A stretch of DNA of 58,181 bases, taken from positions 1 to 58,181 of the forward strand of contig WGMU01000158.1 of the NCBI GenBank assembly GCA_016124895.1. The letters are read 5' to 3'. The translations under genes were made by a program, and so were the position numbers. This DNA is from a bacterium (GTDB lineage: Bacteria > Planctomycetota > Planctomycetia > Planctomycetales > Planctomycetaceae). The notes beneath the pieces are model-generated. The model was not told the origin of the DNA, did not search any database, and saw only the letters and a program-made list of their open reading frames with translations. Positions 48,373 to 56,860 of this stretch are shown here, piece after piece. Within the stretch, counting starts at the first letter, position 1. Each line of letters opens with the position of its first letter.

Positions 48373-49692
48373 GTGTCCAAATCGGAGAAAACCAGTCCCG
48401 GCGAGCTTTCACGGGATGAGTCTCTGATTCGGGATGAACCGCGGAATCTGCTCTCTCTGGCGCTCTATAACGTCGTTCTCCGCGCCGCGTGGATCTTCAA
48501 AACCGAGAGTGTGATCATGCCTCGGTTTCTCGACGTCATCGACGGGTCAGGGCTTGTCCGCGGACTGCTGCCGCTGCTGAATCGGACCGGCCAGAGCATT
48601 CCGCCGCTGATCCTTGCCGATCGACTGCGTCGCAAGCCGCTGAAACTGCACGCGCTGCATCGCACGTCGACCCTGATGGGCGTCTGTTTTCTGGGCCTCG
48701 CCGCAATCTGGTATCTGATCGGAGAACCGGTCAACGGAGGTGCTCCCGTCTGGATCGCTCCCGCTTTTCTGGCGATCTATGTGACGTTCTTCGTGGTCAG
48801 CGGGCTCAATCAACTTGCTCTGGGAACGCTCACCGGCAAACTGATCCGACCTGACCGCCGTGGTCGACTGCTCGGCCGGGCCGGCGTCATCGGCTCAATC
48901 CTGTCCGTCGCACTGGCCTGGTTTCTCCTGGCGAGATGGCTCGAACCACCGGTACATCTTCCGCACGGCGGCTATGTGCTGATCTTCGGGTTCGCCGGGA
49001 CCGGTTTCGCGCTGGCGGGCCTGCTGACGATCCCGCTGCGCGAGCCTGTCGACAGCCCCGACATTGACCAGCCCTGTCGCTCGATCGCCACGGCGTTTCG
49101 CGACGCCTGGCTGACGATCCGCACCGACCAGGCGTTTCGCCGGGCCGCCATCGTCGCGATGCTGTTTATCTCGGTGCAGTTGCTGTTTCCGCATTTTCAG
49201 GCGTTCGGCCGCAAGCATCTCAGCGACGAAAACGAAGGCTTTCAGTTAATGCTGTGGGTGATCGCTCAGAACGCCGCAGTCGGAGCGTTCAGTTGGGGCT
49301 CAGGCTTCATCGCGGACCGCTTCGGCAACCGGCTCGCCATCCGGATTCAGGCGTTCCTCTGCACGCTGACGCCGCTGATCGCCCTGCTGCTGACCAGCGG
49401 TCTGATTGAGCACGGCATTCGCTGGTTCTGGGTCGCATTTGTGTTTCTGGGCCTGGTGCCGGTCACGATGAAGACCTTCATCAACTACACGCTGGAACTG
49501 ACCGACACCGAAAACCATCCACGCTACGTCAGCACGATGAGCCTGAGCTTTGCTGTCCCTTTTGTGCTCTCGCCGCTGGTTGGCGGCCTGATCGACTCGA
49601 TCGGCTTCGAGCCTGTCTTTCTGGCAATCAGCGGAACGATTCTGACAGCCGGATTGTTGACTTTCCGCATGGCCGAGCCGCGGCATTCGTGA
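48373..49692 (+). CDS. MFS-type membrane transporter
   Basis: A membrane protein of about 439 residues with around ten to twelve hydrophobic segments, such as APAFLAIYVTFFVVSGLNQL and IGSILSVALAWFLLARWL. The inter-segment tract KLIRPDRRGRLLGRAGVIGS and FIADRFGNRLAIRI are MFS-like. Substrate unknown. The start is uncertain: the GTG at 48373 (SKSEKTSPGEL) is chosen, the GTG at 48343 is possible, and the longest open frame starts in the solo repeat. It follows the oxidoreductase on the same strand but is separated by the repeat. Confidence 0.8.
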   Translation: MSKSEKTSPGELSRDESLIRDEPRNLLSLALYNVVLRAAWIFKTESVIMPRFLDVIDGSGLVRGLLPLLNRTGQSIPPLILADRLRRKPLKLHALHRTSTLMGVCFLGLAAIWYLIGEPVNGGAPVWIAPAFLAIYVTFFVVSGLNQLALGTLTGKLIRPDRRGRLLGRAGVIGSILSVALAWFLLARWLEPPVHLPHGGYVLIFGFAGTGFALAGLLTIPLREPVDSPDIDQPCRSIATAFRDAWLTIRTDQAFRRAAIVAMLFISVQLLFPHFQAFGRKHLSDENEGFQLMLWVIAQNAAVGAFSWGSGFIADRFGNRLAIRIQAFLCTLTPLIALLLTSGLIEHGIRWFWVAFVFLGLVPVTMKTFINYTLELTDTENHPRYVSTMSLSFAVPFVLSPLVGGLIDSIGFEPVFLAISGTILTAGLLTFRMAEPRHS

Positions 49693-50238
49693 GCACTTCC
49701 TGGAAAAGCAATTCGTGACTGATTCCCTGCAGCGACTGGAGTGTCAGCGTGTCGTTGCAGCGCAAAGGCACGAAGTCACAAAGCATCGCAAAGACTTTGC
49801 GTTCCTCTGACCTTCGCATCTTTGCGCTGCAGTCAGTCTGAGAGAGGAAGACTGCGAGCGTACTCGACCCATCTTCTTAACAGAAAACTGATCTAGGTCG
49901 ATTCCTGGAAATTGAACTAATCTCCGGCCCCTTCCTATCGCTGGCCGGCAGGATTCGCCTGCTCACCAGTCCCGTCGAAATCCCACCTCGACTGTTCCCC
50001 TCTGTCAAACTTTTCCGATCAGGAGAAATCTCCCAATTAAGCTGACCCTTCGGCCATAGATCTGCCGATAAGGAACAGGCTCATGTCGTACCGAGGGCAG
50101 TGTGCCTTCCACGGCAAAGAGCTGACGGACAGCACACGATCGCCAGCAAGGCCGGAAGCCTGCTGCTGATATCGATGCCGTCCGATCGAGTTCCGCCTGA
50201 TTCGAGACAGACCTGTGGCTTTGCACGTCGCCTGCCGA
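49693..50238 (+). other. Gap between MFS gene and sigma-factor operon
   Basis: No confident gene. It holds the solo repeat at 49758-49829 and a short 5-bp hairpin at 49948-49962. An AAGGA box before an ATG at 50083 starts a 28-codon frame that lacks support. GC content appears lower than in the genes, as expected of a promoter region. I see no tRNA. Confidence 0.5.
49758..49829. repeat. Solo palindromic repeat (CAGCGCAAAGACGCGAAG family), copy B
   Basis: Left arm starts CAGCGCAAAGGCACGAAGTC and right arm ends CATCTTTGCGCTG. Like copy A at 48261 it has both arms joined with a centre CGCAAAGACTTTGCG and no gene. The arms match those bracketing the GxxExxY gene at 52912 and 53403. Confidence 0.8.
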
Positions 50239-50457
50239 ATGGCATTGATTGCGTTTGCAACGATGTCGGTTCAGGGCGTGCTTGAAGGAGCGGCTTTTGA
50301 AGGCGTCATTCTGACTGCTCTGCAGATCGGAACCGGCGTTTTCATCACGGGACTGCTGATTGGTGAAGCGACCCGGCGTCTGATTGAAGACATGGTGCAG
50401 GCCACAGTCCGACGGATTCTCGACGAGCACTCAGACAGGACAGCCAACAGGACATGA
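50239..50457 (+). CDS. Possible small membrane protein upstream of the sigma factor
   Basis: A 72-residue frame starting MALIAFATMSVQGVLEGAAF. Two hydrophobic segments (about 3-12 and 20-42, ILTALQIGTGVFITGLLIGE) precede a charged helix ending DEHSDRTANRT. It ends 68 bases before the sigma factor gene. There is no clear ribosome binding site; a GTG at 50215 is an alternative start. I do not recognise it, but its composition is more protein-like than that of random frames here. Confidence 0.4.
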   Translation: MALIAFATMSVQGVLEGAAFEGVILTALQIGTGVFITGLLIGEATRRLIEDMVQATVRRILDEHSDRTANRT

Positions 50458-50515
50458 CGACTGCTGCGAGCTGACTCAGGGACGAGCCGCCGAGGCAGAA
50501 CGAGTTGACAACCAC

Positions 50516-50520
50516 GGAGG
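50516..50520 (+). promoter_or_regulatory. Ribosome binding site of the sigma factor gene
   Basis: GGAGG lies five bases before ATG 50526. It fixes that start rather than the earlier ORF start at 50505. Confidence 0.7.
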
Positions 50521-50525
50521 GTTAC

Positions 50526-51308
<783 letters not shown>

Positions 51309-51330
51309 GCCGCGACCGCCCACGAATAAG

Positions 51331-51372
51331 AAAAGGGACGGCATCCAAACTGGATGCCGTCCCTTTTTCGTT
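51331..51372. terminator. Strong rho-independent terminator
   Basis: A long stem (GGGACGGCATCC pairing with GGATGCCGTCCC) with a five-base loop is flanked by A-runs and followed by TTTTTCGTTTT. It directly follows the sigma factor stop. Confidence 0.9.
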
Positions 51373-51374
51373 TT

Positions 51375-51429
51375 GTAGGGTGCGTGTAACGCACCAGCCT
51401 TGTCTGTGGTGCGTTTTACGCACCCTTAC
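51375..51429. repeat. Palindromic repeat (GTAGGGTGCGT family)
   Basis: GTAGGGTGCGTGTAACGCACC pairs with GGTGCGTTTTACGCACCCTT plus AC. It lies between the sigma factor terminator and the stop of the aldehyde-dehydrogenase-like gene. A related unit overlaps the proS stop at 47049. Confidence 0.8.
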
Positions 51430-51442
51430 AGCAGCCGATCGC

Positions 51443-52891
51443 TTAGTGGGCTGGTGGGGGGCTGTTCTGGAAGGCTCGGGCGCGGAAGAGGAAGTCAATG
51501 ATGTTTCCTTCGTGCGGCTGCAGCCAGTTGAGCTGCAGCGTCTTGACCTCGCCGATGTTGAGCCGGTCGATGTTCGTGGCGTCGAGCAACTGGCGGCTCC
51601 AGACCGGGTCGTCGGTCAGGCACGAGCCGACCAGCGTGTAGCCGATCTTGCTGATCATCTTGTCCTGCGGACATTCGACGACCGAGCAGAACGGGAACAT
51701 GAACTCGGTATTCGCCATCGGATCGTCCGGATCGCTGACGTGCAGCACGGTCGGACGCAGGAAGTCACAGCGTTCCTTCTCGACCAGACGATCGCCGTCG
51801 CGGTACTTCGCCGTGACTTCGGTAACGGCCGAAGACTGACAGCCGTCGTCGATCTGACCGCTCATCGCTTTGGCGGCCCCCGGCATCGTGAAGGCTGCCA
51901 GGCCTGAGTTCGGATCGGTCATCGGCAGCGGCGCGATCGGCCCGAGCCGCTGCGCCATCGCATCGGCGATCTCTTCCGTGTGACGCGATGCCCAGATGCC
52001 CGAACAACTGATGCAGCTTCGGCCACTGTTGACGTACACCGAGTCGATCATCAGATCGAGGTACTTTTCCCACTCGTCGACCTTGTCGTCGCCCAGCAGA
52101 ATCTTGGAGAAGCCGGGGCCGTGTGCGGAAATCTTCGGATTGCCGTGATACCGCTCGATCGTCGCCAGACCACCGAAGATGACGGACCGCTCGCAGCTTT
52201 CCAGCACCGCCGCGCCGAGTTCAGCACCTTTGTCAGCGCCGCCTGGATACAGACAGAACGCTTCGCGGGGCACGCCAGCCTGCGCGAAGGCCTCGTACAT
52301 ACGGTACGGCGTCCAGGGTTCGGCCGGACCGGGCTTGAGCACCAGGCCGATCTGCAGCGGAATCACCGGCAGCCACAGTGTATGAACGCCAGGACTGTTC
52401 GACGGCAGCACCCAGCCAGCGGCGTTGCAGTTCGCCTGGTAACTGACCATGACACCGCGGCTCTCCATGCCATACCCGTTAGACAGGATGTCGTACGGCA
52501 GGCCACGGGTCAGAGCATCCAGAATCTCGCCCATGTGCTTCATGACAAAGGCATTCTTCGACATGTTGAAGCGGCACATGTGCTCGGGCAGGCCCGTCGT
52601 CGCCGACTGCATCGTGCAGAAGCTGTCCGGATCCTGTTCGCCGTTGCCCAGCGGCAGCGTGGCGTGCTCGTACAGCTCGCCAGCTTTCGCACACATGTCA
52701 ACAAGCTGCTGAATACTGAACTCACGAAGAATCTCGCGTGCCTTGCGCGCCTTCTTCATGTCCATCTTGATCAGCCCGCCATTGGCCTCATGCACCTGAG
52801 CGAGCGTTTCACCGGTTTCAAAATGCACGACGTCCATTCTGGACATCGATTCGTATTCCTTACCCCAGCGAATGACAGGGATCTCAAGCAT
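51443..52891 (-). CDS. Aldehyde-dehydrogenase superfamily protein, possible acyl reductase
   Basis: A 482-residue cytoplasmic member of the ALDH superfamily. The catalytic cysteine is likely Cys293 in VNSGRSCISCSGIW. The usual general-base glutamate motif ELGGK is replaced by the tract AHGPGFSKILL, as in acylating or acyl-reducing members. N161-SNSPG near 165 fits the cofactor region. It is the last gene of a minus-strand run with an ANL adenylating enzyme, which would activate an acid for reduction to an aldehyde. Together they resemble the EhpF/EhpG pair from griseoluteate tailoring as I recall it; this is from memory. Start MLEIPVIRW follows AAAGGAA seven bases away. The GxxExxY unit separates it from its partner. 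Confidence 0.8.
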   Translation of the reverse strand: MLEIPVIRWGKEYESMSRMDVVHFETGETLAQVHEANGGLIKMDMKKARKAREILREFSIQQLVDMCAKAGELYEHATLPLGNGEQDPDSFCTMQSATTGLPEHMCRFNMSKNAFVMKHMGEILDALTRGLPYDILSNGYGMESRGVMVSYQANCNAAGWVLPSNSPGVHTLWLPVIPLQIGLVLKPGPAEPWTPYRMYEAFAQAGVPREAFCLYPGGADKGAELGAAVLESCERSVIFGGLATIERYHGNPKISAHGPGFSKILLGDDKVDEWEKYLDLMIDSVYVNSGRSCISCSGIWASRHTEEIADAMAQRLGPIAPLPMTDPNSGLAAFTMPGAAKAMSGQIDDGCQSSAVTEVTAKYRDGDRLVEKERCDFLRPTVLHVSDPDDPMANTEFMFPFCSVVECPQDKMISKIGYTLVGSCLTDDPVWSRQLLDATNIDRLNIGEVKTLQLNWLQPHEGNIIDFLFRARAFQNSPPPAH

Positions 52892-52911
52892 CGTGATTTC
52901 CTTTCTGAATG

Positions 52912-53403
52912 CAGCGCAAAGACGCGAAGTCGCAAAGGGACGCAAAGAGTTAACGGTTATTCTTTAAGGTCGTTGACGACTCGGTGGATGCCATCCTTCA
53001 CAAACCGCTCACCAAAGTTCACGACCAGACCAAGGCGTTTGTTTGTAATCCTTAACTGAGTCAGACACTGGGCTTTGTGGACATCCAGAACTTTTTCAAC
53101 CGCCTTGCACTCAACAACGACCAGTTCATTGACAAGCAGGTCGAGCCGATACGTCTTACTGAGGCTCTTTCCCTTGTAAATCACCGGCACACAGATCTGG
53201 CGGTCAACCCGCAGTCCACGGAGTTCCAGTTCGCAACAGAATGCTTCCTCATAGTGCTCTTCGAGCAACCCGGGACCACCGAGGCATTTATGAACCTCGA
53301 TGGCAGCCCCAATGATCTCGTGACTCAGTTCATTCTCAGTCATGACACCTTCCGACGCTTCGTTCTTCTTTGCGAATCTCTGCGTCTCCGCGTCTTTGCG
53401 CTG
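52912..53403. mobile_element. Inverted-repeat-bounded unit carrying the GxxExxY gene
   Basis: Left arm 52912-52949 starts CAGCGCAAAGACGCGAAG; the reverse complement of right arm 53366-53403 starts CAGCGCAAAGACGCGGAG. They agree at the outer 15 bases and at most positions further in. Between them lies just the GxxExxY gene. Outside, the gap is only 20 bases to the ALDH start and 16 bases to the ANL stop, so without this unit the two neighbours would be about 36 bases apart. This makes later insertion into an operon likely. Arms joined without the gene occur at 48261-48326 and 49758-49829. Confidence 0.65.
52957..53343 (-). CDS. GxxExxY protein, PD-(D/E)XK-like fold
   Basis: A 128-residue protein. 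The name-giving motif is G25-LLE-EH-Y31 (GLLEEHY). D68 and E78-C-K80 (YRLDLLVNELVVVECKAV) match the D...ExK core of the PD-(D/E)XK nuclease superfamily, to which this family is assigned. The biochemical role of GxxExxY proteins is unknown; nuclease activity is inference from the fold. The gene occupies the whole space between two inverted-repeat arms and interrupts an ANL / ALDH-like operon. There is no sign of a transposase, integrase or toxin partner nearby. Confidence 0.9.
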   Translation of the reverse strand: MTENELSHEIIGAAIEVHKCLGGPGLLEEHYEEAFCCELELRGLRVDRQICVPVIYKGKSLSKTYRLDLLVNELVVVECKAVEKVLDVHKAQCLTQLRITNKRLGLVVNFGERFVKDGIHRVVNDLKE

Positions 53404-53419
53404 AGGTCATCTCTGAAAA

Positions 53420-54514
53420 TCAGTAAACGCCAACTGTTGTCGTTTTCAGCAGTTCATGGAATGGACGTGTGCCGCTGATGCCGTGCCAGGGGTAGACGTC
53501 GATGGGTTCTTCGCGTTCTCCTTCGTCGCGTTCCATGAAGCCGGGGATGAAGAGTTCCTGCGTGAACGTATAGAGCTTCACGCGGCCGGTTTCACCGACG
53601 TTAACCACCTTGTTGTAGTCGTCGAACTGCACGACTTCGATGACCGCTCGCGGCTGCGGAGCGAAGTAGGTGATTTTGTAGTTGTCTGCCGGATCGAACG
53701 GCTTGCCACAGGACAGGCCCATCAACGTGTTGCCATAAGTCGGCGTGATGAAGACGTTCGGGCCGAGCAGCTCTTCCTTGCAGAAGCGATACCACTGCGG
53801 AGTGAACTCAGTGCCGCCCGCGAAGATGCCTTTAATGCCGGCTTCCTCGACGCTCGAACCTTCGTCGATCAGCCGCATCGCCAGCGCTTCGAGCAGTTTC
53901 GGCGTGGCGAACATGCACTGAATATTGTGGTTCGCGCCCAGGATCGTCATGGCCTGATCGATGACGTGCTCGGCGTAAGCCTTCGCTTCCTCCGTCTTGC
54001 CTTTCTTCAGCAGTTTGACGACCCAGCGGGGATCGAGGTCGACGCAGAAGCAGATGCCGCCGCGGTACTGAGCGAGGTGTTCGACGGCCAGCCGCAGACG
54101 CCGCGGGCCGGACGGGCCGAGCATCAGCCAGTTGGCGCCTTTCGGGAAGTGTTCGTCCGGCAGCGTGTCGCTGAAGTTTTCATAATCGATCCAGTGGTCT
54201 TCGATGACGACGCGCGACTTCGGGATACCGGTCGTGCCGCCGGTCTCGAACACGTACGTCGGCTTGCCGGCCAGGCCTTTCGGAATCCATTTTTCGAGCG
54301 GGCCACCGCGCAGGTCCTCGTCTTCAAACAGCGGAAACTTTTTGACGTCCTCGAAGCACTGAATATCGGTCAGCGGGTTGAAGTCGAGGGTTTTGGCTTT
54401 ATCGAGCCAGTACGGGCTGCCGGTTTCCGGATTGAAATGCCAGGCCACGGACTCGCGGACGTGCTGATCCAGTTTCTCTTTCGCCTGCGCGACTTTCGCT
54501 TCGAGTTCGCTCAC
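53420..54514 (-). CDS. ANL-type adenylate-forming enzyme (EhpF-like)
   Basis: A 364-residue protein starting at GTG 54514, seven bases after a GGAG. The adenylate-forming signature TGGTTGIPKS is at 91-100. NWLMLGPSGPRRLRLAVEHL and ITPTYGNTLMGLSCGK match acid-activating ANL enzymes. At 364 residues it is shorter than acyl-CoA synthetases and resembles the truncated EhpF type that activates an aromatic acid; that similarity is from memory. Its downstream partner is an ALDH-like reductase. SDR enzymes for hydroxyl or aldehyde groups lie upstream. The substrate is unknown. Confidence 0.8.
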   Translation of the reverse strand: MSELEAKVAQAKEKLDQHVRESVAWHFNPETGSPYWLDKAKTLDFNPLTDIQCFEDVKKFPLFEDEDLRGGPLEKWIPKGLAGKPTYVFETGGTTGIPKSRVVIEDHWIDYENFSDTLPDEHFPKGANWLMLGPSGPRRLRLAVEHLAQYRGGICFCVDLDPRWVVKLLKKGKTEEAKAYAEHVIDQAMTILGANHNIQCMFATPKLLEALAMRLIDEGSSVEEAGIKGIFAGGTEFTPQWYRFCKEELLGPNVFITPTYGNTLMGLSCGKPFDPADNYKITYFAPQPRAVIEVVQFDDYNKVVNVGETGRVKLYTFTQELFIPGFMERDEGEREEPIDVYPWHGISGTRPFHELLKTTTVGVY

Positions 54515-54721
54515 GGTGGACTCCGTCTCTAAAAACTGTCTGGTCAATTGAAACTGATTGCCGGAAAAAACCAGCGGCGAGGCGGGCTCGGGCCGCTGAA
54601 TCTCAGGAGGGCTGGCCAGCAGAAATAGGCAGGAGTGAAGACTGTCCGAAATGCTGGCGGGGGCGGAATCATAGGCCGGGTCTGATGGAAAATGAATCGA
54701 GCGAGGCTGGACTCCATGCCG

Positions 54722-55468
54722 TCACGTGAATGACTGGCTGGTCGGAATCATGACAAGTTCCGGGACGCGGGCTCGGGGCGGCAGGCAGGCGACCATCAGG
54801 ACCGACGCGGCCAGATCGTCCGGCTGCAGGATACGGGCTCGGTGCTCGTCCGAGACGGGCACCGGCCGCGCGTCGAGGATCGGTGTCTCGACCTCACCCG
54901 GATAGATCGTCGTGACGCGAATGCCATTGTCGCGTTCCTCTTCGCCGATACTCCGTCCAAGCGCCGCCATCGCGAACTTAGACGCGTTGTAGGCGACACC
55001 ACCGAGCGGCGCGGTCCGCAGCCCCGCGACCGAGCAGACATTGATGATCAGCCCATCGTGCCGCTGCCGCATTTCGGGCAGCACCTGATGGATACAGTTA
55101 AAGGCGCCCGTTGCGTTGACCTGCAGCACGCGGTCCCAGTCCTCGGGAGCCAGCGTCGCCGCCGACCGGTTCGGAATGTTGATACCTGCCGAGTTGACCA
55201 GGATGTCGATCGCTCCAAGTTCACCGCGCGCCCATGCGAAGAACGACGCCACACTGTCGCGATCGGCCACATCACAGGTCCGGAACAGAATCGGCGTCGC
55301 GGCCTCGCTGACGGAAGCGGAAACGTCGCGCAGCGGATCTTCACGGCGTCCCGAAATCGCCACGCGCGCCCCGGCCTCAGCCAGAATACGCGCGATCGCG
55401 GCCCCGATCCCTGTCCCGCCTCCTGTGACAATTGCCGTGCGACCGGCCAGTGGTTGAGCTTCTGTCAT
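54722..55468 (-). CDS. Short-chain dehydrogenase/reductase
   Basis: A 248-residue classical SDR. Cofactor motif TGGGTGIG is at 15-22, NSAG at 92-95, and the catalytic Ser146, Tyr160, Lys164 lie in CSVAGLRTAPLGGVAYNASK. The length is normal. It would oxidise or reduce an alcohol/carbonyl using NAD(P)H. A GGAG seven bases before the ATG supports the start. It lies about 200 bases upstream of the ANL gene on the same strand, so it may supply or consume an aldehyde or alcohol in the same pathway, but the gap weakens the operon case. Confidence 0.88.
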   Translation of the reverse strand: MTEAQPLAGRTAIVTGGGTGIGAAIARILAEAGARVAISGRREDPLRDVSASVSEAATPILFRTCDVADRDSVASFFAWARGELGAIDILVNSAGINIPNRSAATLAPEDWDRVLQVNATGAFNCIHQVLPEMRQRHDGLIINVCSVAGLRTAPLGGVAYNASKFAMAALGRSIGEEERDNGIRVTTIYPGEVETPILDARPVPVSDEHRARILQPDDLAASVLMVACLPPRARVPELVMIPTSQSFT

Positions 55469-55791
55469 TCGTCGTCTCCGCTTTTCAATTCCCGAGGGCC
55501 AGATTGCGATGAATCCAGACTTCTCGACGGCGTCGGCACGTCTGACTCCGGCAACACGTCCGAATCGAACGCGTCGTTTAACGCCCAGCCGAAGTGAAGG
55601 GCAAGGTACTGGCCTGCGATTGTGTTGCGACCCGTGAGATCAGTTCGATCATCGACCAGACTTGCCGGCGACCGGTGCGGGAAACATGCCGCTTTGTTCT
55701 GGATCCATCCATTCAAGGAACGTGTCGGAAATAACCTCCGCAAAGTGGCTCCGTACAAAAAGGCAGGAACGGGCCAACGCGACTGAGTCAC
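55465..55791 (-). CDS. Possible small gene overlapping the SDR start
   Basis: An open frame of about 108 codons whose TGA stop overlaps the SDR ATG by four bases (ATGA), the classic arrangement of translational coupling. The peptide contains the tract TIAGQYLALHFGWALNDAFD but no motif I know, and its start (GTG 55791, TTG 55830, or further inside) is unclear. It may be spurious. Confidence 0.3.
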   Translation of the reverse strand: MTQSRWPVPAFLYGATLRRLFPTRSLNGWIQNKAACFPHRSPASLVDDRTDLTGRNTIAGQYLALHFGWALNDAFDSDVLPESDVPTPSRSLDSSQSGPRELKSGDDE

Positions 55792-55885
55792 GTGCGACTT
55801 TGATTCAGGGAACCTGTTCCCGGTCTGCAATCAGACTCATCAGCCGCAACGCGCTGGCGTCCGGTTCTCATCCGGTCTGACAGAA

Positions 55886-55906
55886 CCGTGGGCTGACGCC
55901 CCGCGG
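55886..55906. repeat. Short imperfect hairpin (CCGTGGGC family)
   Basis: CCGTGGGC and GCCCCGCGG pair imperfectly with a four-base loop. It lies in the degraded gap between the small gene and the 128-bp element. Confidence 0.35.
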
Positions 55907-55941
55907 CTGATTTCGGGAGGCAGTTTTGGACACGTTTCTAA

Positions 55942-56069
55942 CTGGACAGCGTCACTTTCAGTTGCCGTACAAGCACGAAGCGCAAGCGAGTGATTCATTG
56001 ACATCAAACACAGTCGCTTGCGCTTCGTGCTTGTATCCTCGCAGATTTCGCCAAAGTGGCGCTGTCCAA
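55942..56069. repeat. 128-bp palindromic element, copy 2 (inverted)
   Basis: Reverse complement of the unit at 1223-1350, with the same length and about 8 differences counted by eye. The left end reads CTGGACAGCGTCACTTT and the right end CAAAGTGGCGCTGTCCAA. It is 126 bases before the broken DUF1501 gene. Confidence 0.85.
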
Positions 56070-56195
56070 CGATGCGGGCGATTGACGAAGCGCCTGCCTG
56101 CCTGGACGTGCCGGACGGTCGTTTGAGAATGACAGACAGCCAGCATCGGTGCCCGGTCGATTTACTCCGGCGATTCAAATCCCGGATGTGCCCGC

Positions 56196-56720
56196 CGGTC
56201 CGGGACGTACGCCGCGAACTGCCTGCTCGCGCGGCGGATGCTGGAACGAGGCGTCCGGTACGTGCAGTTGTTCCATCGCGGCTGGGACCAGCACCGCGAT
56301 CTGCCGCAGCAGCTTGCCGGTCAGTGCCGCGATACCGACCAGGCCTCGGCGGCGCTGATCATCGACCTGAAGCGTCGTGGCCTGCTCGACGACACGCTGG
56401 TCATCTGGGGCGGCGAGTTCGGTCGGACGGTCTACTGTCAGGAGAAACTGACGCCCGAGAGCTACGGTCGCGACCATCACCCGCGCTGCTTCAGCCTGTG
56501 GCTGGCCGGCGGCGGAATCAGGCCGGGCATCACCTGGGGCCGCACCGACGACTACTCGTACAACATCGTCGAGAACCCCGTCAGCGTCCACGACCTGCAC
56601 GCAACACTGCTGCACTGCCTGGGCCTGAACCACGAACAGCTCACCTACCGCCACGAAGGCCGCTTCTACCGCCTCACCGACGTGCAAGGCGAGGTCGTCA
56701 GCGGCCTCGTTGATGCCTGA
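56196..56720 (+). pseudogene. 5'-truncated DUF1501 gene
   Basis: The C-terminal third of a DUF1501 protein. [20 protein letters not shown] and [16 protein letters not shown] align with the intact copy at 15446-16861, as does its C terminus ([17 protein letters not shown]). The N-terminal two thirds, including the Tat leader, are gone: upstream of 56196 the frame no longer resembles the family and meets a TGA at 56130-56132. An internal ATG at 56238 could start a 160-residue remnant. The nearest upstream feature is the inverted 128-bp element, 126 bases away. No cytochrome partner is nearby. Loss of the 5' part by rearrangement at the repeat is an inference. Confidence 0.8.
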
Positions 56721-56737
56721 CGAACGTCGCAATGCCA

Positions 56738-56836
56738 GTAGGCCGGACCCAGGAGCGCAGCGAAGCAGGTCCGGCAGCATCGTATTTGGAGGACGTTCGC
56801 AGTTGCCGGAACATCGCTGCGCTCGGTCCGGCCTAC
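56738..56836. repeat. Palindromic repeat (GTAGGCCGGACC family)
   Basis: GTAGGCCGGACC and a right arm GGTCCGGCCTAC are exact reverse complements. A further GAGCGCAGCGA pairs with TCGCTGCGCTC, offset by a short bulge. It lies between the pseudogene and the next small gene. Confidence 0.75.
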
Positions 56837-56860
56837 GTCAGTGCGTCGCAGATCCCGCGA

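Noticed and set aside
50083-50169. 28-codon frame with an AAGGA box
   Set aside because: Too short, no conserved feature, and the ribosome-binding-like box can arise by chance.
49693-50238. A tRNA or small RNA gene in the gap before the sigma factor
   Set aside because: No cloverleaf or recognisable RNA structure could be seen by eye; only short hairpins.
52957-53343. GxxExxY gene as a functional member of the ANL/ALDH operon
   Set aside because: It is bracketed by repeat arms found elsewhere without it, and removing the unit restores a tight gene junction, so insertion is the better reading.
53456-54532. 358-codon plus-strand frame opposite the ANL gene
   Set aside because: Shadow; the minus strand carries the adenylation signature.
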